A DNA stretch of 64,000 bases from JBPYCR01 sp051846935 (GTDB lineage: Bacteria; Bacillota; Bacilli; Bacillales; Amphibacillaceae). The position numbers and the translations under genes were made by a program. The stretch spans positions 162,409 to 226,408 of the forward strand of contig NZ_JBPYCS010000002.1 in assembly GCF_051846935.1 (NCBI RefSeq), written 5' to 3'. Each line of letters starts with the position of its first letter. Within the stretch, counting starts at the first letter, position 1. Below, one piece after another: positions 43,193-52,260 of this stretch. A model generated the notes under the pieces. The model searched no databases. It was not told the origin of the DNA and saw nothing but the letters and a program-made list of their open reading frames with translations.

Positions 43193-43970
43193 TAAATGCC
43201 TCCTGTTCCATCTTCTTTATTTCTCGAGAAGATAAATACGAACTCAGCTTATCTTTAATAACTAACGGTGAATCGCCCGTAGTTAAGGATAAAATACCTT
43301 CCACCATTACTTCTTTTATTTGCACTTCATTTTTTGATTTTTCTCTTAGCTTATTGGCAAACGGATGCCATAATACATACCCCGTAAATATCCCTAAGAG
43401 CGTTGCTATAAAGGCAGCAGATATTGCACTTCCTAATAATTCCATATTTTGCATATTTCCAAGAGCAGCTATTAAGCCGACAACAGCTCCGAGTACGCCT
43501 AAGGTTGGTGCATATGTACCTGCTTGGGAAAATACAGCCGCACCTTCTGCATGCCTTTTTTCCATCGCGTCAATCTTCTCAAGCATGACTTCTCGTATAA
43601 AGTCTGGCGTTTGGCCATCAATCGCCAGCTGGAGACCAGAGTGTAAAAAAGGATCATCTACCTCCTCCACTTCTCCTTCCAACGCTAGTAAGCCTTCTCT
43701 ACGTGTAAGCTCTGCCCACGCTGTAAACTGATTAATCATTTGTTTCATGTTCCCGTGTTTTTCTTCAGTGAAAATAATTCGCAGTAGCTGGGGAACATTT
43801 TTAATTGTCCGCATAGGAAAGGCTATTAAAACCGATGCTGCTGTTCCAATAAAAATAATTAATAAAGCAGCTGGGTTAATTAATGCTAGTAAGCTTACAC
43901 CTTTTAACCAAATTCCGATTCCAATCGCAATCATTCCTAGTAAAATACCAATGACTGATGTTTTGTCCAT
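43170..43970 (-). CDS. motA: Flagellar stator protein MotA
   Basis: 266 residues with four membrane helices. GTAASVLIAFPMRTIKNVPQ, the cytosolic loop with RREGLLALEGEVEEVDDPFL, and GVLGAVVGLIAALGNM ... GSAISAAFIATLLGIFTGYV are the MotA/MotP signature regions. It forms the pentameric part of the stator around MotB. GGGGG precedes the ATG by 7 bases. It is the first gene of the motA-motB unit, probably transcribed from the sigma-D-like promoter upstream. Confidence 0.95.
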   Translation of the reverse strand: MDKTSVIGILLGMIAIGIGIWLKGVSLLALINPAALLIIFIGTAASVLIAFPMRTIKNVPQLLRIIFTEEKHGNMKQMINQFTAWAELTRREGLLALEGEVEEVDDPFLHSGLQLAIDGQTPDFIREVMLEKIDAMEKRHAEGAAVFSQAGTYAPTLGVLGAVVGLIAALGNMQNMELLGSAISAAFIATLLGIFTGYVLWHPFANKLREKSKNEVQIKEVMVEGILSLTTGDSPLVIKDKLSSYLSSREIKKMEQEAFNETEETE

Positions 43971-44037
43971 CTTGCTACCCCCTGTACTTACAAAAGCAAA
44001 TCGTCATGCTCGCTGCCCATTTTTATCTCCACTATAG

Positions 44038-44063
44038 TTATCGGCATACGTTAAAAAAAATCA
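44038..44063 (-). promoter_or_regulatory. Sigma-D-like promoter of motA-motB
   Basis: On the minus strand GCCGATAA (complement of 44038-44045) matches the sigma-D -10 element (GCCGATAT) in 7 of 8 positions. Fifteen bases upstream of it is TTGA, a poor match to the TAAA -35. It lies about 70 bases before the motA start. Confidence 0.55.
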
Positions 44064-44265
44064 AGGCAGCCAATATAAAATCGCTCAATGAATAAGCTAA
44101 ATAATGGACGATCGATTGTAAAAGGCGTATCCTTCTTAATAAACCGTACACCAAAGCACGGAGTAGACAGCTTATACCAATGCAAACAACCCTACGTTGT
44201 CTAAAGATGAACATTATGGCAAATATAAACGGACGTAAACATTTACATACGAGGAGTGAGTTATC

Positions 44266-45282
44266 GTGAAACGTATAAGTGCACGGAGTTTTAACAATAT
44301 CCCTTTATCTGTCTTAGACCTTGCCCCTGTCATAGAAGGAAGCACACCGAAGGAAACATTTCCGAATAGTGTCGATTTAGCAAGAAACGTAGAAAATTGG
44401 GGCTTCAACCGTTACTGGCTTGCCGAACATCATAATATGCCAGGAATTGCAAGTTCCGCTACATCGATTCTAATTGGACATATTGCTGGTGCAACGAGTG
44501 AGCTACGTGTGGGCGCTGGAGGAATTATGTTACCGAATCACGCTACTTTAGTCATTGCTGAGCAGTTTGGTACGCTTGAATCGCTATATCCAGGACGCAT
44601 TGATTTAGGTCTTGGACGAGCACCTGGAACCGATCAAGCGACTGCATATGCACTAAGAAGAACACTTAATCAAAACCCAGAAGATTTTCCAATGCAAGTT
44701 AATGAACTAGAAAACTACTTTTCTGCGAAACCAACTGGCTATGTTCGTGCGATTCCTGGAGAAGGTCTATCCATTCCGATTTGGCTTCTAGGGTCAAGTG
44801 GGTTTAGTGCGCAGCTTGCAGCACATAAAGGATTACCTTTCTCATTCGCTAGCCACTTCGCTCCTGATTACATGATGCAGGCGATTAAGCTTTATCGTGA
44901 CAATTTTCAGCCGTCACCCTTGCTGAACGAGCCGTATGTAATGCTCGGTGTCAATATCATTGCTGGAGAAACGACAGCTGACGCTAAGCGACTTGCGACT
45001 TCTCAGCAACAGCAATTTTTAAGTTTACGTAGAGGGCAGCCAACAAAGCTAAAGCCTCCGATCGATTCAAATGAAGCGGACTGGACAGAAGCAGAAAGGG
45101 CGACAATTGAACAAACACTACATTCACAGACAACGATTGTTGGCGATCAAAAAGTAGTAAGCGAAAAACTTACTACGTTAATAGAAGCGACACAGGCAGA
45201 TGAACTTATAATTAATTCACAAATTTATCATCATGCAGATCGTCTTCGTTCCTATGAGATCGTAGCTTCACTAATGAATTAA
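44266..45282 (+). CDS. LLM-class flavin-dependent oxidoreductase
   Basis: 338 residues of the luciferase-like (alpha/beta)8 family. SVLDLAPVIEG at the N terminus, YWLAEHHNMPGIASSATSIL, GAGGIMLPNHATLVIAEQFG, PGRIDLGLGRAPGTDQ and WLLGSSGFSAQLAAHKGLPF are the conserved FMN and active-site segments of the YhbW/LuxA-like subgroup. The substrate is unknown. It starts at GTG with GAGGAGTGA upstream and stands alone, converging on the sugar kinase gene across a shared terminator. Confidence 0.9.
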   Translation: MKRISARSFNNIPLSVLDLAPVIEGSTPKETFPNSVDLARNVENWGFNRYWLAEHHNMPGIASSATSILIGHIAGATSELRVGAGGIMLPNHATLVIAEQFGTLESLYPGRIDLGLGRAPGTDQATAYALRRTLNQNPEDFPMQVNELENYFSAKPTGYVRAIPGEGLSIPIWLLGSSGFSAQLAAHKGLPFSFASHFAPDYMMQAIKLYRDNFQPSPLLNEPYVMLGVNIIAGETTADAKRLATSQQQQFLSLRRGQPTKLKPPIDSNEADWTEAERATIEQTLHSQTTIVGDQKVVSEKLTTLIEATQADELIINSQIYHHADRLRSYEIVASLMN

Positions 45283-45287
45283 CCAAT

Positions 45288-45331
45288 CTCCCTGCTCGCC
45301 TCATGAAATGCTAGCAGGGAGGTCTATTTTA
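45288..45331. terminator. Bidirectional terminator between LLM oxidoreductase and sugar kinase genes
   Basis: CTCCCTGCT (45288-45296) and AGCAGGGAG (45313-45321) form a perfect 9-bp stem. On the plus strand GTCTATTTTAATT follows. Confidence 0.7.
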
Positions 45332-46276
45332 ATTATTGAATCCTTCTATATCCGAGATAGTTGGTAATGCTGCCATAGTCCCTTTTTTAGACGCGGTGAG
45401 CGCCCCCGCAACAACTGCAAGTCTTGCCATTTTAATCGCATCCTCAATCGATACATTGTTTACACTTTTATGCCCTTTGATGATAGAGTAAATAATACCG
45501 GCCATAAAACCATCTCCCGCTCCTGTTGTGTCCACTGCTTTTACACGAGCTGAGGGAACATGTGCATAACCTTCTTTTGTACAAACGTAACATCCTTCTG
45601 CTCCAAGCGTAATAAAGAGCAAAGGCAGTTCATATTTTTCTAGTCTTTCCAATCCTTTTTCAATTGAATATACTCCCGTTATAAATTGCAACTCTTCCTT
45701 TGAAAGTTTGACAACATCTACCTTGGACAACATAGATGTAATCGTCTCTCGGGCGGAGTTCGCATTTTTCCATAAATCGAGACGCAAATTTGGATCATAA
45801 GAAAGAAGCATTTTATTTTCTTTTGCATGCTTAACAGCATATTCAGTCGCTTTTTTAGCGGCAGGAGTAATCATGGAGATCGATCCAACATGCAATATTC
45901 GATGACTAACTAAGATCTTTTTATGTATTTCCTTCGCCTGCAAAAATTGATCTGCACTCGGCTTTACAAAAAACTCAAAACTTCGTTCACCATCTCCCGC
46001 ATTTGTTACAATGGCAATTCCTGTGCGGGCTTTGGAAGTAAACTGCATATGCTCCACTACTACCCCATAATGCTTTAGTGTGTGTTGTAAAAAACGCCCT
46101 AAGCTATCGTCGCCAACTTTTCCAATAAACGTAGACCTTTCTCCTAATTTGGCAACTCCAACAGCCACATTTGCCGGAGCACCACCGGCACTTTTGCGAT
46201 ACAATGTATTTTCAGTATTGGTTGGAATCATATCAACCAGCGCCTCACCTAAACAAATTACTCCTTGCTTGTCCAC
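45329..46276 (-). CDS. PfkB-family sugar kinase (fructokinase-like)
   Basis: 315 residues. It has the N-terminal ribokinase-family strand ICLGEALVDMIP, SAGGAPANVAVGVAKLGERS (sugar-binding Gly pair region), and the C-terminal DTTGAGDGFMAGI with the catalytic Asp and anion hole. GEALVDMIP and the SAGGAPANVA pattern are typical of fructokinases. It phosphorylates a sugar, probably fructose, with ATP in the cytosol. No transporter or hydrolase gene is adjacent, so context gives no substrate. The start is GTG with GGAGGGA. Confidence 0.85.
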   Translation of the reverse strand: MDKQGVICLGEALVDMIPTNTENTLYRKSAGGAPANVAVGVAKLGERSTFIGKVGDDSLGRFLQHTLKHYGVVVEHMQFTSKARTGIAIVTNAGDGERSFEFFVKPSADQFLQAKEIHKKILVSHRILHVGSISMITPAAKKATEYAVKHAKENKMLLSYDPNLRLDLWKNANSARETITSMLSKVDVVKLSKEELQFITGVYSIEKGLERLEKYELPLLFITLGAEGCYVCTKEGYAHVPSARVKAVDTTGAGDGFMAGIIYSIIKGHKSVNNVSIEDAIKMARLAVVAGALTASKKGTMAALPTISDIEGFNN

Positions 46277-46419
46277 TGCATTCCCTCCTTACGGGCTGGG
46301 CTCATTATTATTTAATTATTCTAACTTTAACATGAAAATACAATTAAGAGCTATATTCCTCTAAAATGCTAGCAAGATTTTGTATTTGACTATTTACATA
46401 CGGAAAATACGATTGTTGA

Positions 46420-46461
46420 GTCGAAAGCGAAGCATATGTCAACGGTGGTAACCGCAGCATA
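46420..46461 (-). repeat. Intergenic repeat family 2, partial copy
   Basis: GAAAGCGAAGCATATGTCAACGG and GGTAACCGCAGCAT reproduce the right end of the full copy that begins about 100 bases later, in the same orientation. Confidence 0.6.
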
Positions 46462-46519
46462 GTTAAAGCAATTTTTTCATCAGCGACGTAATAATGGATC
46501 GTCAGTTTGCTTTAGATAA

Positions 46520-46765
46520 TAAAATTTTTTTAAAGAGCTCTTTCTATCGTTCGTATATGACCACTAGCCGTTGACATAAGCGTAGACTCTAGTGGGAAAA
46601 GCAACAGCCGAAAATCCATTTAGGAAGTTTGAAAAACTACCTAAATTAGTTGAGGCGTTGCCCACAGAAAGCGAAGCATATGTCAACGGCGGAAACCGCA
46701 GCATAGAAATATCGATACAAAAAGAGAGTCATTCAAGATTTTAAATACCACCTTACAAATACGTG
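46520..46765 (-). repeat. Intergenic repeat family 2, full copy c
   Basis: The core 46561-46704 is bounded by GCCGTTGACATAAGC and GCATATGTCAACGGC, which are inverted. Inside, TTTAGGAAGTTTG pairs with AAACTACCTAAA to form a central hairpin. GAAAAGCAACAGCCGAAAAT lies at the site where copy a is interrupted by the MITE, and here it is intact. Outside the core, similarity to copy b continues to about 46765 (ATCGATACAAAAAGAG ... TTCAAGATT). Confidence 0.75.
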
Positions 46766-46879
46766 TTTTTATTAAATCAATGTGTAAACTGATTTATTAC
46801 TTAAAGTGTGATATGTTTTTCTAGTATACCTTTGTATAAACGGAGTTTTATCGGTCGTTAGAAAAAGGAAGGATAAATA

Positions 46880-48109
46880 ATGAACAAAACTATTGCAGGA
46901 GCTGAAACAAAGCGTTCCGAAAATCAAACGGTTTACTCGATACTTGTCATTATCGGCCTGTGCCACTTACTCAATGATTCCTTACAAGCTGTCATTCCAG
47001 CGATGTTTCCTATATTGGAAATATCATTAGGTTTAACGTTTACGCAGCTAGGACTTATTGCTTTCACATTAAACATGGTCGCCTCTGTTATGCAGCCCGT
47101 CGTAGGTATGTATACAGATAAACGTCCAATGCCATATGCGCTTCCAATCGGCTTGACGTCCAGTATGTTCGGGATGCTCGGCTTAGCACTTGCCCCTAAC
47201 TTTTGGACGATCTTAATTAGTGTTATATTTATTGGGATTGGTTCCGCTACTTTCCATCCAGAAGGCTCTCGCGTAGCCTTTTTAGCAGCAGGAACACGTA
47301 GAGGACTAGCACAATCCATTTATCAAGTTGGTGGCAATAGCGGACAAGCACTTGCCCCCCTTATTACAGCTTTAATTCTTGTCCCACTTGGTCAATTTGG
47401 AGCAATTTGGTTTACGCTAATTGCGTTTCTTGCCGTTCTATTTCTTATTTATATTGCCAAATGGTACGCACAACAAACAGCTATTGTCTCAAAGAATAAA
47501 AAACAACAGCAGCGGGATTATAAAAATAAAAATACGGTTTCCCGCGCTATAAAAAGCGCTGTAATCGTGCTTATCTTTATCGTATTTGCTCGCTCATGGT
47601 ATCATAGCGCTATTTCTAATTTTTACGCTTTTTACGCAATTGACGGATACAACCTATCGATTGCACAGTCCCAACTATATATTTTCACCTTTTTACTTAC
47701 AGGAGCGGCTGGCACCTTTTTAGGAGGACCGTTAGCAGATCGCTTTGGCAAACGAACAATTATTATTATTTCACTGCTCGCTCCTGCACCTTTAGCAATT
47801 GTGCTTCCGTTTGCTGGACCAGTAATGGCCATTGTTTTACTCGGGCTCATCGGTTTCCTATTGTTATCCAGCTTTTCTGTTGCTGTTGTTTACGCCCAAG
47901 AGCTCATTCCCGGAAAAATCGGGACAATGTCTGGATTGATTATCGGGCTTGCATTTGGCATGGGCGCAGTCGGTTCTGTTGCTCTCGGATCGTTTATTGA
48001 TTGGATTGGCTTAACACCAACAATGATTGCTATATCCTTTCTACCTTTACTCGGGGTACTATCGTTTCTATTACCATCAGATGAAACGATTCAGTCATGG
48101 TATGCTTAA
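46880..48109 (+). CDS. MFS transporter, fosmidomycin-resistance (Fsr) type
   Basis: 409 residues with 12 membrane helices. CHLLNDSLQAVIPAMFPIL, SATFHPEGSRVAFLAAGTRRG and YQVGGNSGQALAPLI are diagnostic of the Fsr subfamily (compare ATFHPE...ASR and VGGNxGxALGP). Family members confer fosmidomycin resistance when abundant, and the natural role is unclear. The ATG has AAAGGAAGG upstream. It is monocistronic, and the next gene on the strand is 209 bases away. Confidence 0.88.
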   Translation: MNKTIAGAETKRSENQTVYSILVIIGLCHLLNDSLQAVIPAMFPILEISLGLTFTQLGLIAFTLNMVASVMQPVVGMYTDKRPMPYALPIGLTSSMFGMLGLALAPNFWTILISVIFIGIGSATFHPEGSRVAFLAAGTRRGLAQSIYQVGGNSGQALAPLITALILVPLGQFGAIWFTLIAFLAVLFLIYIAKWYAQQTAIVSKNKKQQQRDYKNKNTVSRAIKSAVIVLIFIVFARSWYHSAISNFYAFYAIDGYNLSIAQSQLYIFTFLLTGAAGTFLGGPLADRFGKRTIIIISLLAPAPLAIVLPFAGPVMAIVLLGLIGFLLLSSFSVAVVYAQELIPGKIGTMSGLIIGLAFGMGAVGSVALGSFIDWIGLTPTMIAISFLPLLGVLSFLLPSDETIQSWYA

Positions 48110-48318
48110 TTGTTCGCTTAAAAGATGGACAATTACTAGTTTTCTTTTGCCTTTTTTGTTAATCTTTAATTGAGTATTAAAATATAAATTTTTACAGTCT
48201 CTGAGGAAAGAGGAGCAATTAACGTAACACCTTTCTACCTTCTTTTCCCTCTGTCAATTTATCGTTTTTGTACGAATGAACGTCTTTAATATTTACTATG
48301 AGAAGCGGGGTCATTTCC

Positions 48319-49380
48319 ATGAAGAAATTAGTCATATTGGGCGGAGGCTATGGCGGCCTTAAATTGCTTTTAGCTTTAACAAATCAGCATTTACCAGAGG
48401 ATTTGCAAATAACCGTCATTGATAAAAACCCGTACCATTCGATGAAAACAGAGTTTTATACAATTGTGGCCGGCACAGCTGCCGATAAAGATGTACGTGC
48501 ACCTTTTCCTATTCATGATCATGTCCAATATATATTTGCTGAGGTTAATCAAATTGACATAAATAAGCAGCAAATCTCCTTTAAAGATAAAAGTGGAAAT
48601 GTAGATTATGACTACTTAGTAATCGGACTTGGTTGTGAAGATAATTATCACGGCATTGATGGTGCGGAGGAATTTACAGAAAGTGTTCAAACCTTCTCAA
48701 AAGCACGACATGCAGGCCTTGCAATCGGGAATTTAAAAGCATATGGGAAAGTATCTATTGTTGGTGCAGGATTAAGTGGAATCGAGGTTGCTTCTGAAAT
48801 TAGAGAAAGCAGACCAGATTTAAATATTCGACTACTCGATCGTGGCAGCTCTGTTTTAAGAGCTTTTGACCCTAAGGTCCAGGCGTATGTTGCCGACTGG
48901 TTTATTAGGAACGATGTGGAAGTATTGCACCATGCAAATGTTGAATACGTTGAAAAAGATGGCGTTTGTAATAATGGCATTTGTTATGTGAACGATGTGA
49001 CTATATGGACAGCTGGTGTACAGCCGCACTATCTCGTACGTGCATTGCCATTTGAAAAGGACAATCAAGACAAAATAATTGTAAATGATTTTTATCAAGT
49101 ACCGGAAAAAGAAAACGTGTATGTAATTGGTGACTGTGCTTCTTCTGAATTCTCACCGAGTGGACAATTAGCCGGTCAACAAGGTGAACAAGTTGCGGAA
49201 GTTTTATACGATATATTTCATGGCAAAGAACCGAAAAAGCCAAAAGAAATCCGATTACGTGGTACGCTCGGCTCATTAGGAAAGTCAGACGGTTTTGGGA
49301 GTATGTTCCAAAAATCACTCACTGGTCTATTACCAAGACTAGCGAAGACAGGGGTTCTATGGTTGCATAAACGCCATTAA
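48319..49380 (+). CDS. Type II NADH dehydrogenase-like flavoprotein (YutJ-like)
   Basis: About 353 residues. The FAD-binding Rossmann motif LVILGGGYGGLK opens the protein, a second dinucleotide motif (SIVGAGLSGIEVASEI) sits near residue 150, and the C-terminal FAD motif is NVYVIGDCASS. YDYLVIGLGCEDNYHGI and TIWTAGVQPHYL fit NDH-2-like proteins, and overall it resembles Bacillus YutJ. Electron transfer from NADH to quinone or another acceptor at the membrane is likely but unproven for YutJ. An earlier ATG at 48298 is in frame. The second ATG, beginning MKKLVILGGG, is preferred because GCGGGGTC lies 8-9 bases before it. Confidence 0.85.
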   Translation: MKKLVILGGGYGGLKLLLALTNQHLPEDLQITVIDKNPYHSMKTEFYTIVAGTAADKDVRAPFPIHDHVQYIFAEVNQIDINKQQISFKDKSGNVDYDYLVIGLGCEDNYHGIDGAEEFTESVQTFSKARHAGLAIGNLKAYGKVSIVGAGLSGIEVASEIRESRPDLNIRLLDRGSSVLRAFDPKVQAYVADWFIRNDVEVLHHANVEYVEKDGVCNNGICYVNDVTIWTAGVQPHYLVRALPFEKDNQDKIIVNDFYQVPEKENVYVIGDCASSEFSPSGQLAGQQGEQVAEVLYDIFHGKEPKKPKEIRLRGTLGSLGKSDGFGSMFQKSLTGLLPRLAKTGVLWLHKRH

Positions 49381-49384
49381 TAAT

Positions 49385-49438
49385 ACATGCCTTATAAGCA
49401 CAAACGAGTATAGTTGCTTATGAGGCATGTTTACTTTT
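49385..49438. terminator. Bidirectional terminator between the YutJ-like and phosphoesterase genes
   Basis: ACATGCCTTATAAGCA (49385-49400) pairs with TGCTTATGAGGCATGT (49415-49430) along 16 positions with one G-U pair. TTACTTTT follows on the plus strand. It reaches the stop codon of the convergent gene. Confidence 0.8.
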
Positions 49439-50432
49439 GAAGGGTTTCCTTTGCACGCTTTAAAGTGAGTAAGTTAATTTCCGGTGGATTAAATAGGCGA
49501 AAGTTTAATACAGAAATAGATTCACTGCTTCCTAGCCCTGTGCTTACATATTGTTTCGCACCATTTACTTCCCATAAACCATTAACTCGGTCGCGTGGGG
49601 GAAAAAAACCTTTTGATTCGTACCACGGATCTGGGACAAACAGCGCTCCAATAAACGGAAGTCGAATTTGACCGCCATGATAATGTCCTGCAATTATTAA
49701 GTCGTAATCTACCCACTCTGTTTTTCCATCGTTTGCGATATAATCTACGCGTTGATCAGGAATAGGATAATGTGTAAGCGCAATTAAAGTGTCCGTGGAT
49801 GCCCGACTTTCTACTACGTCTTTAATACTTTGCCATTGCTCTGTTTGATACGCTTTATAGTGTGCATCATGTACATAGGAAGGATAATTCACTCCATTAA
49901 TCGTTCCAATATCTTTCGCTTCTTTTATAATTGATAATTCAAATGCAACAAAATGAACGATAGCCCCAGCAACAGATATGGATTCAACCGCTTCGACAAA
50001 TTTGACGCCTCTTTCTTCAATTCCTCTTATAAATTCGCTTTTTTTAATAGGCGAATACGTCTCATGACTTGGTGGATCCGCATTACCAAGCACGAAAAAC
50101 ATGTCCACACCTTGTAATTCATTTAAAAGCGAGAAGAATGGCTGCGCATTTGACTCATCTTCATAATTTACCATATCGCCCGTGAAGACAATCGCATCGT
50201 AGTTCAGCGATTTAATTGCTTTCAGGAGCTTTTTCTGGTGTAAGCCGAATTCCTTTTCATGCAAATCCGTAATTTGTAAAATCGAAAACCGATCTAATTG
50301 TACGGGCAGGTCATCGATTTCAATATCTTGCTGCACAATTTTGATTCGCTGATTGTCCCAAATCGTATAAAATACAATAAACAAACAGAATAACAATATA
50401 CTAATTCGTATCTTTTTTCGTACAGTCCTCAC
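49431..50432 (-). CDS. Membrane-anchored metallophosphoesterase
   Basis: 333 residues. An N-terminal membrane anchor (residues about 9-25) is followed by a calcineurin-like domain facing outside: LQITDLHEKEFG (D-x-H), FTGDMVNY (GD), VLGNADPPSHE (GNAD where GNH[DE] is usual), LTHYP and AGHYHGGQIRLP. It resembles the YkuE/YkoQ proteins of Bacillus, which act on UDP-sugars or lipids. The substrate here is unknown. It begins 34 bases after the ABC exporter gene of the RiPP locus with a good ribosome binding site (GGGAG, GTG start), so it may be co-transcribed with that locus, but nothing ties it to the peptide. Confidence 0.85.
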   Translation of the reverse strand: MRTVRKKIRISILLFCLFIVFYTIWDNQRIKIVQQDIEIDDLPVQLDRFSILQITDLHEKEFGLHQKKLLKAIKSLNYDAIVFTGDMVNYEDESNAQPFFSLLNELQGVDMFFVLGNADPPSHETYSPIKKSEFIRGIEERGVKFVEAVESISVAGAIVHFVAFELSIIKEAKDIGTINGVNYPSYVHDAHYKAYQTEQWQSIKDVVESRASTDTLIALTHYPIPDQRVDYIANDGKTEWVDYDLIIAGHYHGGQIRLPFIGALFVPDPWYESKGFFPPRDRVNGLWEVNGAKQYVSTGLGSSESISVLNFRLFNPPEINLLTLKRAKETLQK

Positions 50433-50466
50433 ACGATCCGCTCCCGTACAGCCTAATTTTCAACAT

Positions 50467-52260
50467 TTATTTCATTGCTTCTACTTGGTTTCGCAGCAGA
50501 TGATGAAACATACTCTTTCTCTCCTCGGCAAGCTTACGAAATCCGCCTGATTGAATTACTCTACCTTCATCTAGCACAATTACTTGATCCGCATTTCGAA
50601 TCGTTGATAAACGATGGGCAATTACGATAACCGTCATTTTCCCCTTAAGACGATCTAAGGCAGCTTGGATTTTCGCTTCATTTTCTGTATCCAGTGAACT
50701 TGTCGCTTCATCCAATACGAGAATGGACGGGTTTCGTAAGATCGCTCGTGCGAGGACGAGGCGTTGTCTCTCGCCACCTGAGAGCTTCAATCCTTGATCA
50801 CCAATTAGCGTATCAAGACCATGTGGGAGCTTTTTTACAAATTCTGCAGCTGAAGAAAACGCAAGCGCTTCCCACATTTGTTCTTCCGTTGCAGATGATT
50901 TTACTAAGCTTAGGTTTTCCCTGATGGTAGCATGAAATAAAAAAGGCTCCTGTGAAACGTAACTAATGGAACGCCTCCAAGCGATTAAATCGTCTTTTTT
51001 TAATGGTTTACCATCAATTAAAAAAAAACCTTTCTCTGGCTCGTTTAGTCCCATAACCACGTCAATTAACGTGCTCTTTCCTGCACCGGATCGACCAACA
51101 ATCGCCGTCATCTCATTTGCTCGAAGTACAATATTAATGTCTTTTAGAGCATAAAGATCGCGTTGCTTGTCATAACGAAAAAATACGTGTTGACACGTTA
51201 TTGTACTGTTAAGTGGATACTGCTCTCGGTTACTACTTGATGCATCTATTTCTTTTGCTCGCATACTCTCCGTTTGTAAGCTTTTCACAGCTTCAAATGC
51301 TGGTATATTCGTTGCTATCTTTTCAATTGATGCTTGTATATCGGCTATAATTGGCCAAAGTCTAGAAAAAATTACAATAATGAGCAGTAACTGCGCACCT
51401 TCTGTTTGAAACAGCAGTACAGCAGCATATATAAAAGTCGCAATGAGTATCGCGGACGCTATTTTATAATATAGCTGGGACGTCATTCTTAATTTTGTAT
51501 AATTTACTTGTTCGTTTTGCATTTTTTCAGTAATAGACAGAAACCATTTCATTCGAGATGCTTCCAACGTATTGCTCTTTACGTCCTTTATGCCATTGAT
51601 TTGCTCACTTACCCCTGCAACATAATCTTTTCCAAGTGTATAATTTCTTTTACCTAACGCTAGTGATTTCTTGAAAAACCGCCGATTAAACAAGAGTAAC
51701 AGCGTTCCACAAAGTAATACGAGTGCGGTAATTTTTGCAGATAGAAAGAAAGCAAGTGCGATTTGGATCGTTGTAAAAATGAAGGTCGCGAAAAATTTTA
51801 GCAAGGAAGTGATCCCTGTTGCCGTGCGGTTTATTTCCGTACGAAGTAAGTTTATAATATCGGAATTTCTCCTTTTAATAAAAAAGTCCCAGTTTGAATA
51901 AAGGACAGATCGATACGTCTCCGTTCGCAAATATCTAAGGAACCCTTGATGGATAACTGTATTTCGTATTGCCATTTGACGATACAGCAAATGCTGTACT
52001 GTAATTAGGAGGACAAACCCACTCAAAAGCAACGGCAAGGCAGTCGAAATTGGCAGTTCTTTAAGAAACGATAATTTATGCAGGAAAGGTATGCTGCTCA
52101 AGTTCACATCAACGATTCCAGTTATACTTAACATCGGAACGAGTAGTACGATAACCGCCCCTTCCAAAAAACCCATCAGCATCATGCCAAATAGATTGAA
52201 ATACATCCTTTTCCCAGCATATCCGTGCATTTTTTTAAGAAAATAGATAATCGCTGTCAT
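50467..52260 (-). CDS. ABC exporter of the lasso-type RiPP locus (D protein)
   Basis: 597 residues in half-transporter form: six membrane helices, then an ATPase with GRSGAGKST (Walker A), LSGGERQRLVLARAIL (signature), LVLDEATSSLD (Walker B) and the H-loop in VIAHRLSTI. No peptidase C39 domain precedes the membrane part, so leader removal must be done by another protein, here B2. Lasso clusters typically end with such a D protein, which exports the peptide and gives immunity. Its ATG overlaps the stop of the nucleotidyltransferase gene (ATGA), showing it belongs to the operon. Confidence 0.9.
   Translation of the reverse strand: MTAIIYFLKKMHGYAGKRMYFNLFGMMLMGFLEGAVIVLLVPMLSITGIVDVNLSSIPFLHKLSFLKELPISTALPLLLSGFVLLITVQHLLYRQMAIRNTVIHQGFLRYLRTETYRSVLYSNWDFFIKRRNSDIINLLRTEINRTATGITSLLKFFATFIFTTIQIALAFFLSAKITALVLLCGTLLLLFNRRFFKKSLALGKRNYTLGKDYVAGVSEQINGIKDVKSNTLEASRMKWFLSITEKMQNEQVNYTKLRMTSQLYYKIASAILIATFIYAAVLLFQTEGAQLLLIIVIFSRLWPIIADIQASIEKIATNIPAFEAVKSLQTESMRAKEIDASSSNREQYPLNSTITCQHVFFRYDKQRDLYALKDINIVLRANEMTAIVGRSGAGKSTLIDVVMGLNEPEKGFFLIDGKPLKKDDLIAWRRSISYVSQEPFLFHATIRENLSLVKSSATEEQMWEALAFSSAAEFVKKLPHGLDTLIGDQGLKLSGGERQRLVLARAILRNPSILVLDEATSSLDTENEAKIQAALDRLKGKMTVIVIAHRLSTIRNADQVIVLDEGRVIQSGGFRKLAEERKSMFHHLLRNQVEAMK

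Larger units (their letters stand above)
46277..46879. other. Gene-free region with family-2 repeats
   Basis: About 600 bases without a gene. They hold a partial (46420-46461) and a full (46520-46765) family-2 repeat, then the upstream region of the Fsr-like gene. Confidence 0.6.

Noticed and set aside
48107..48150. AATTGT/ACAATT hairpin after the Fsr-like gene as terminator
   Set aside because: A 6-bp AT-rich stem with a long loop is too weak to call.
49431..50432. Loss of the GNH[DE] His in the metallophosphoesterase as evidence of inactivation
   Set aside because: The second phosphoesterase in the window (56951) also has GNAD, and GNCD/GNAD variants are normal in YfcE-like subgroups.
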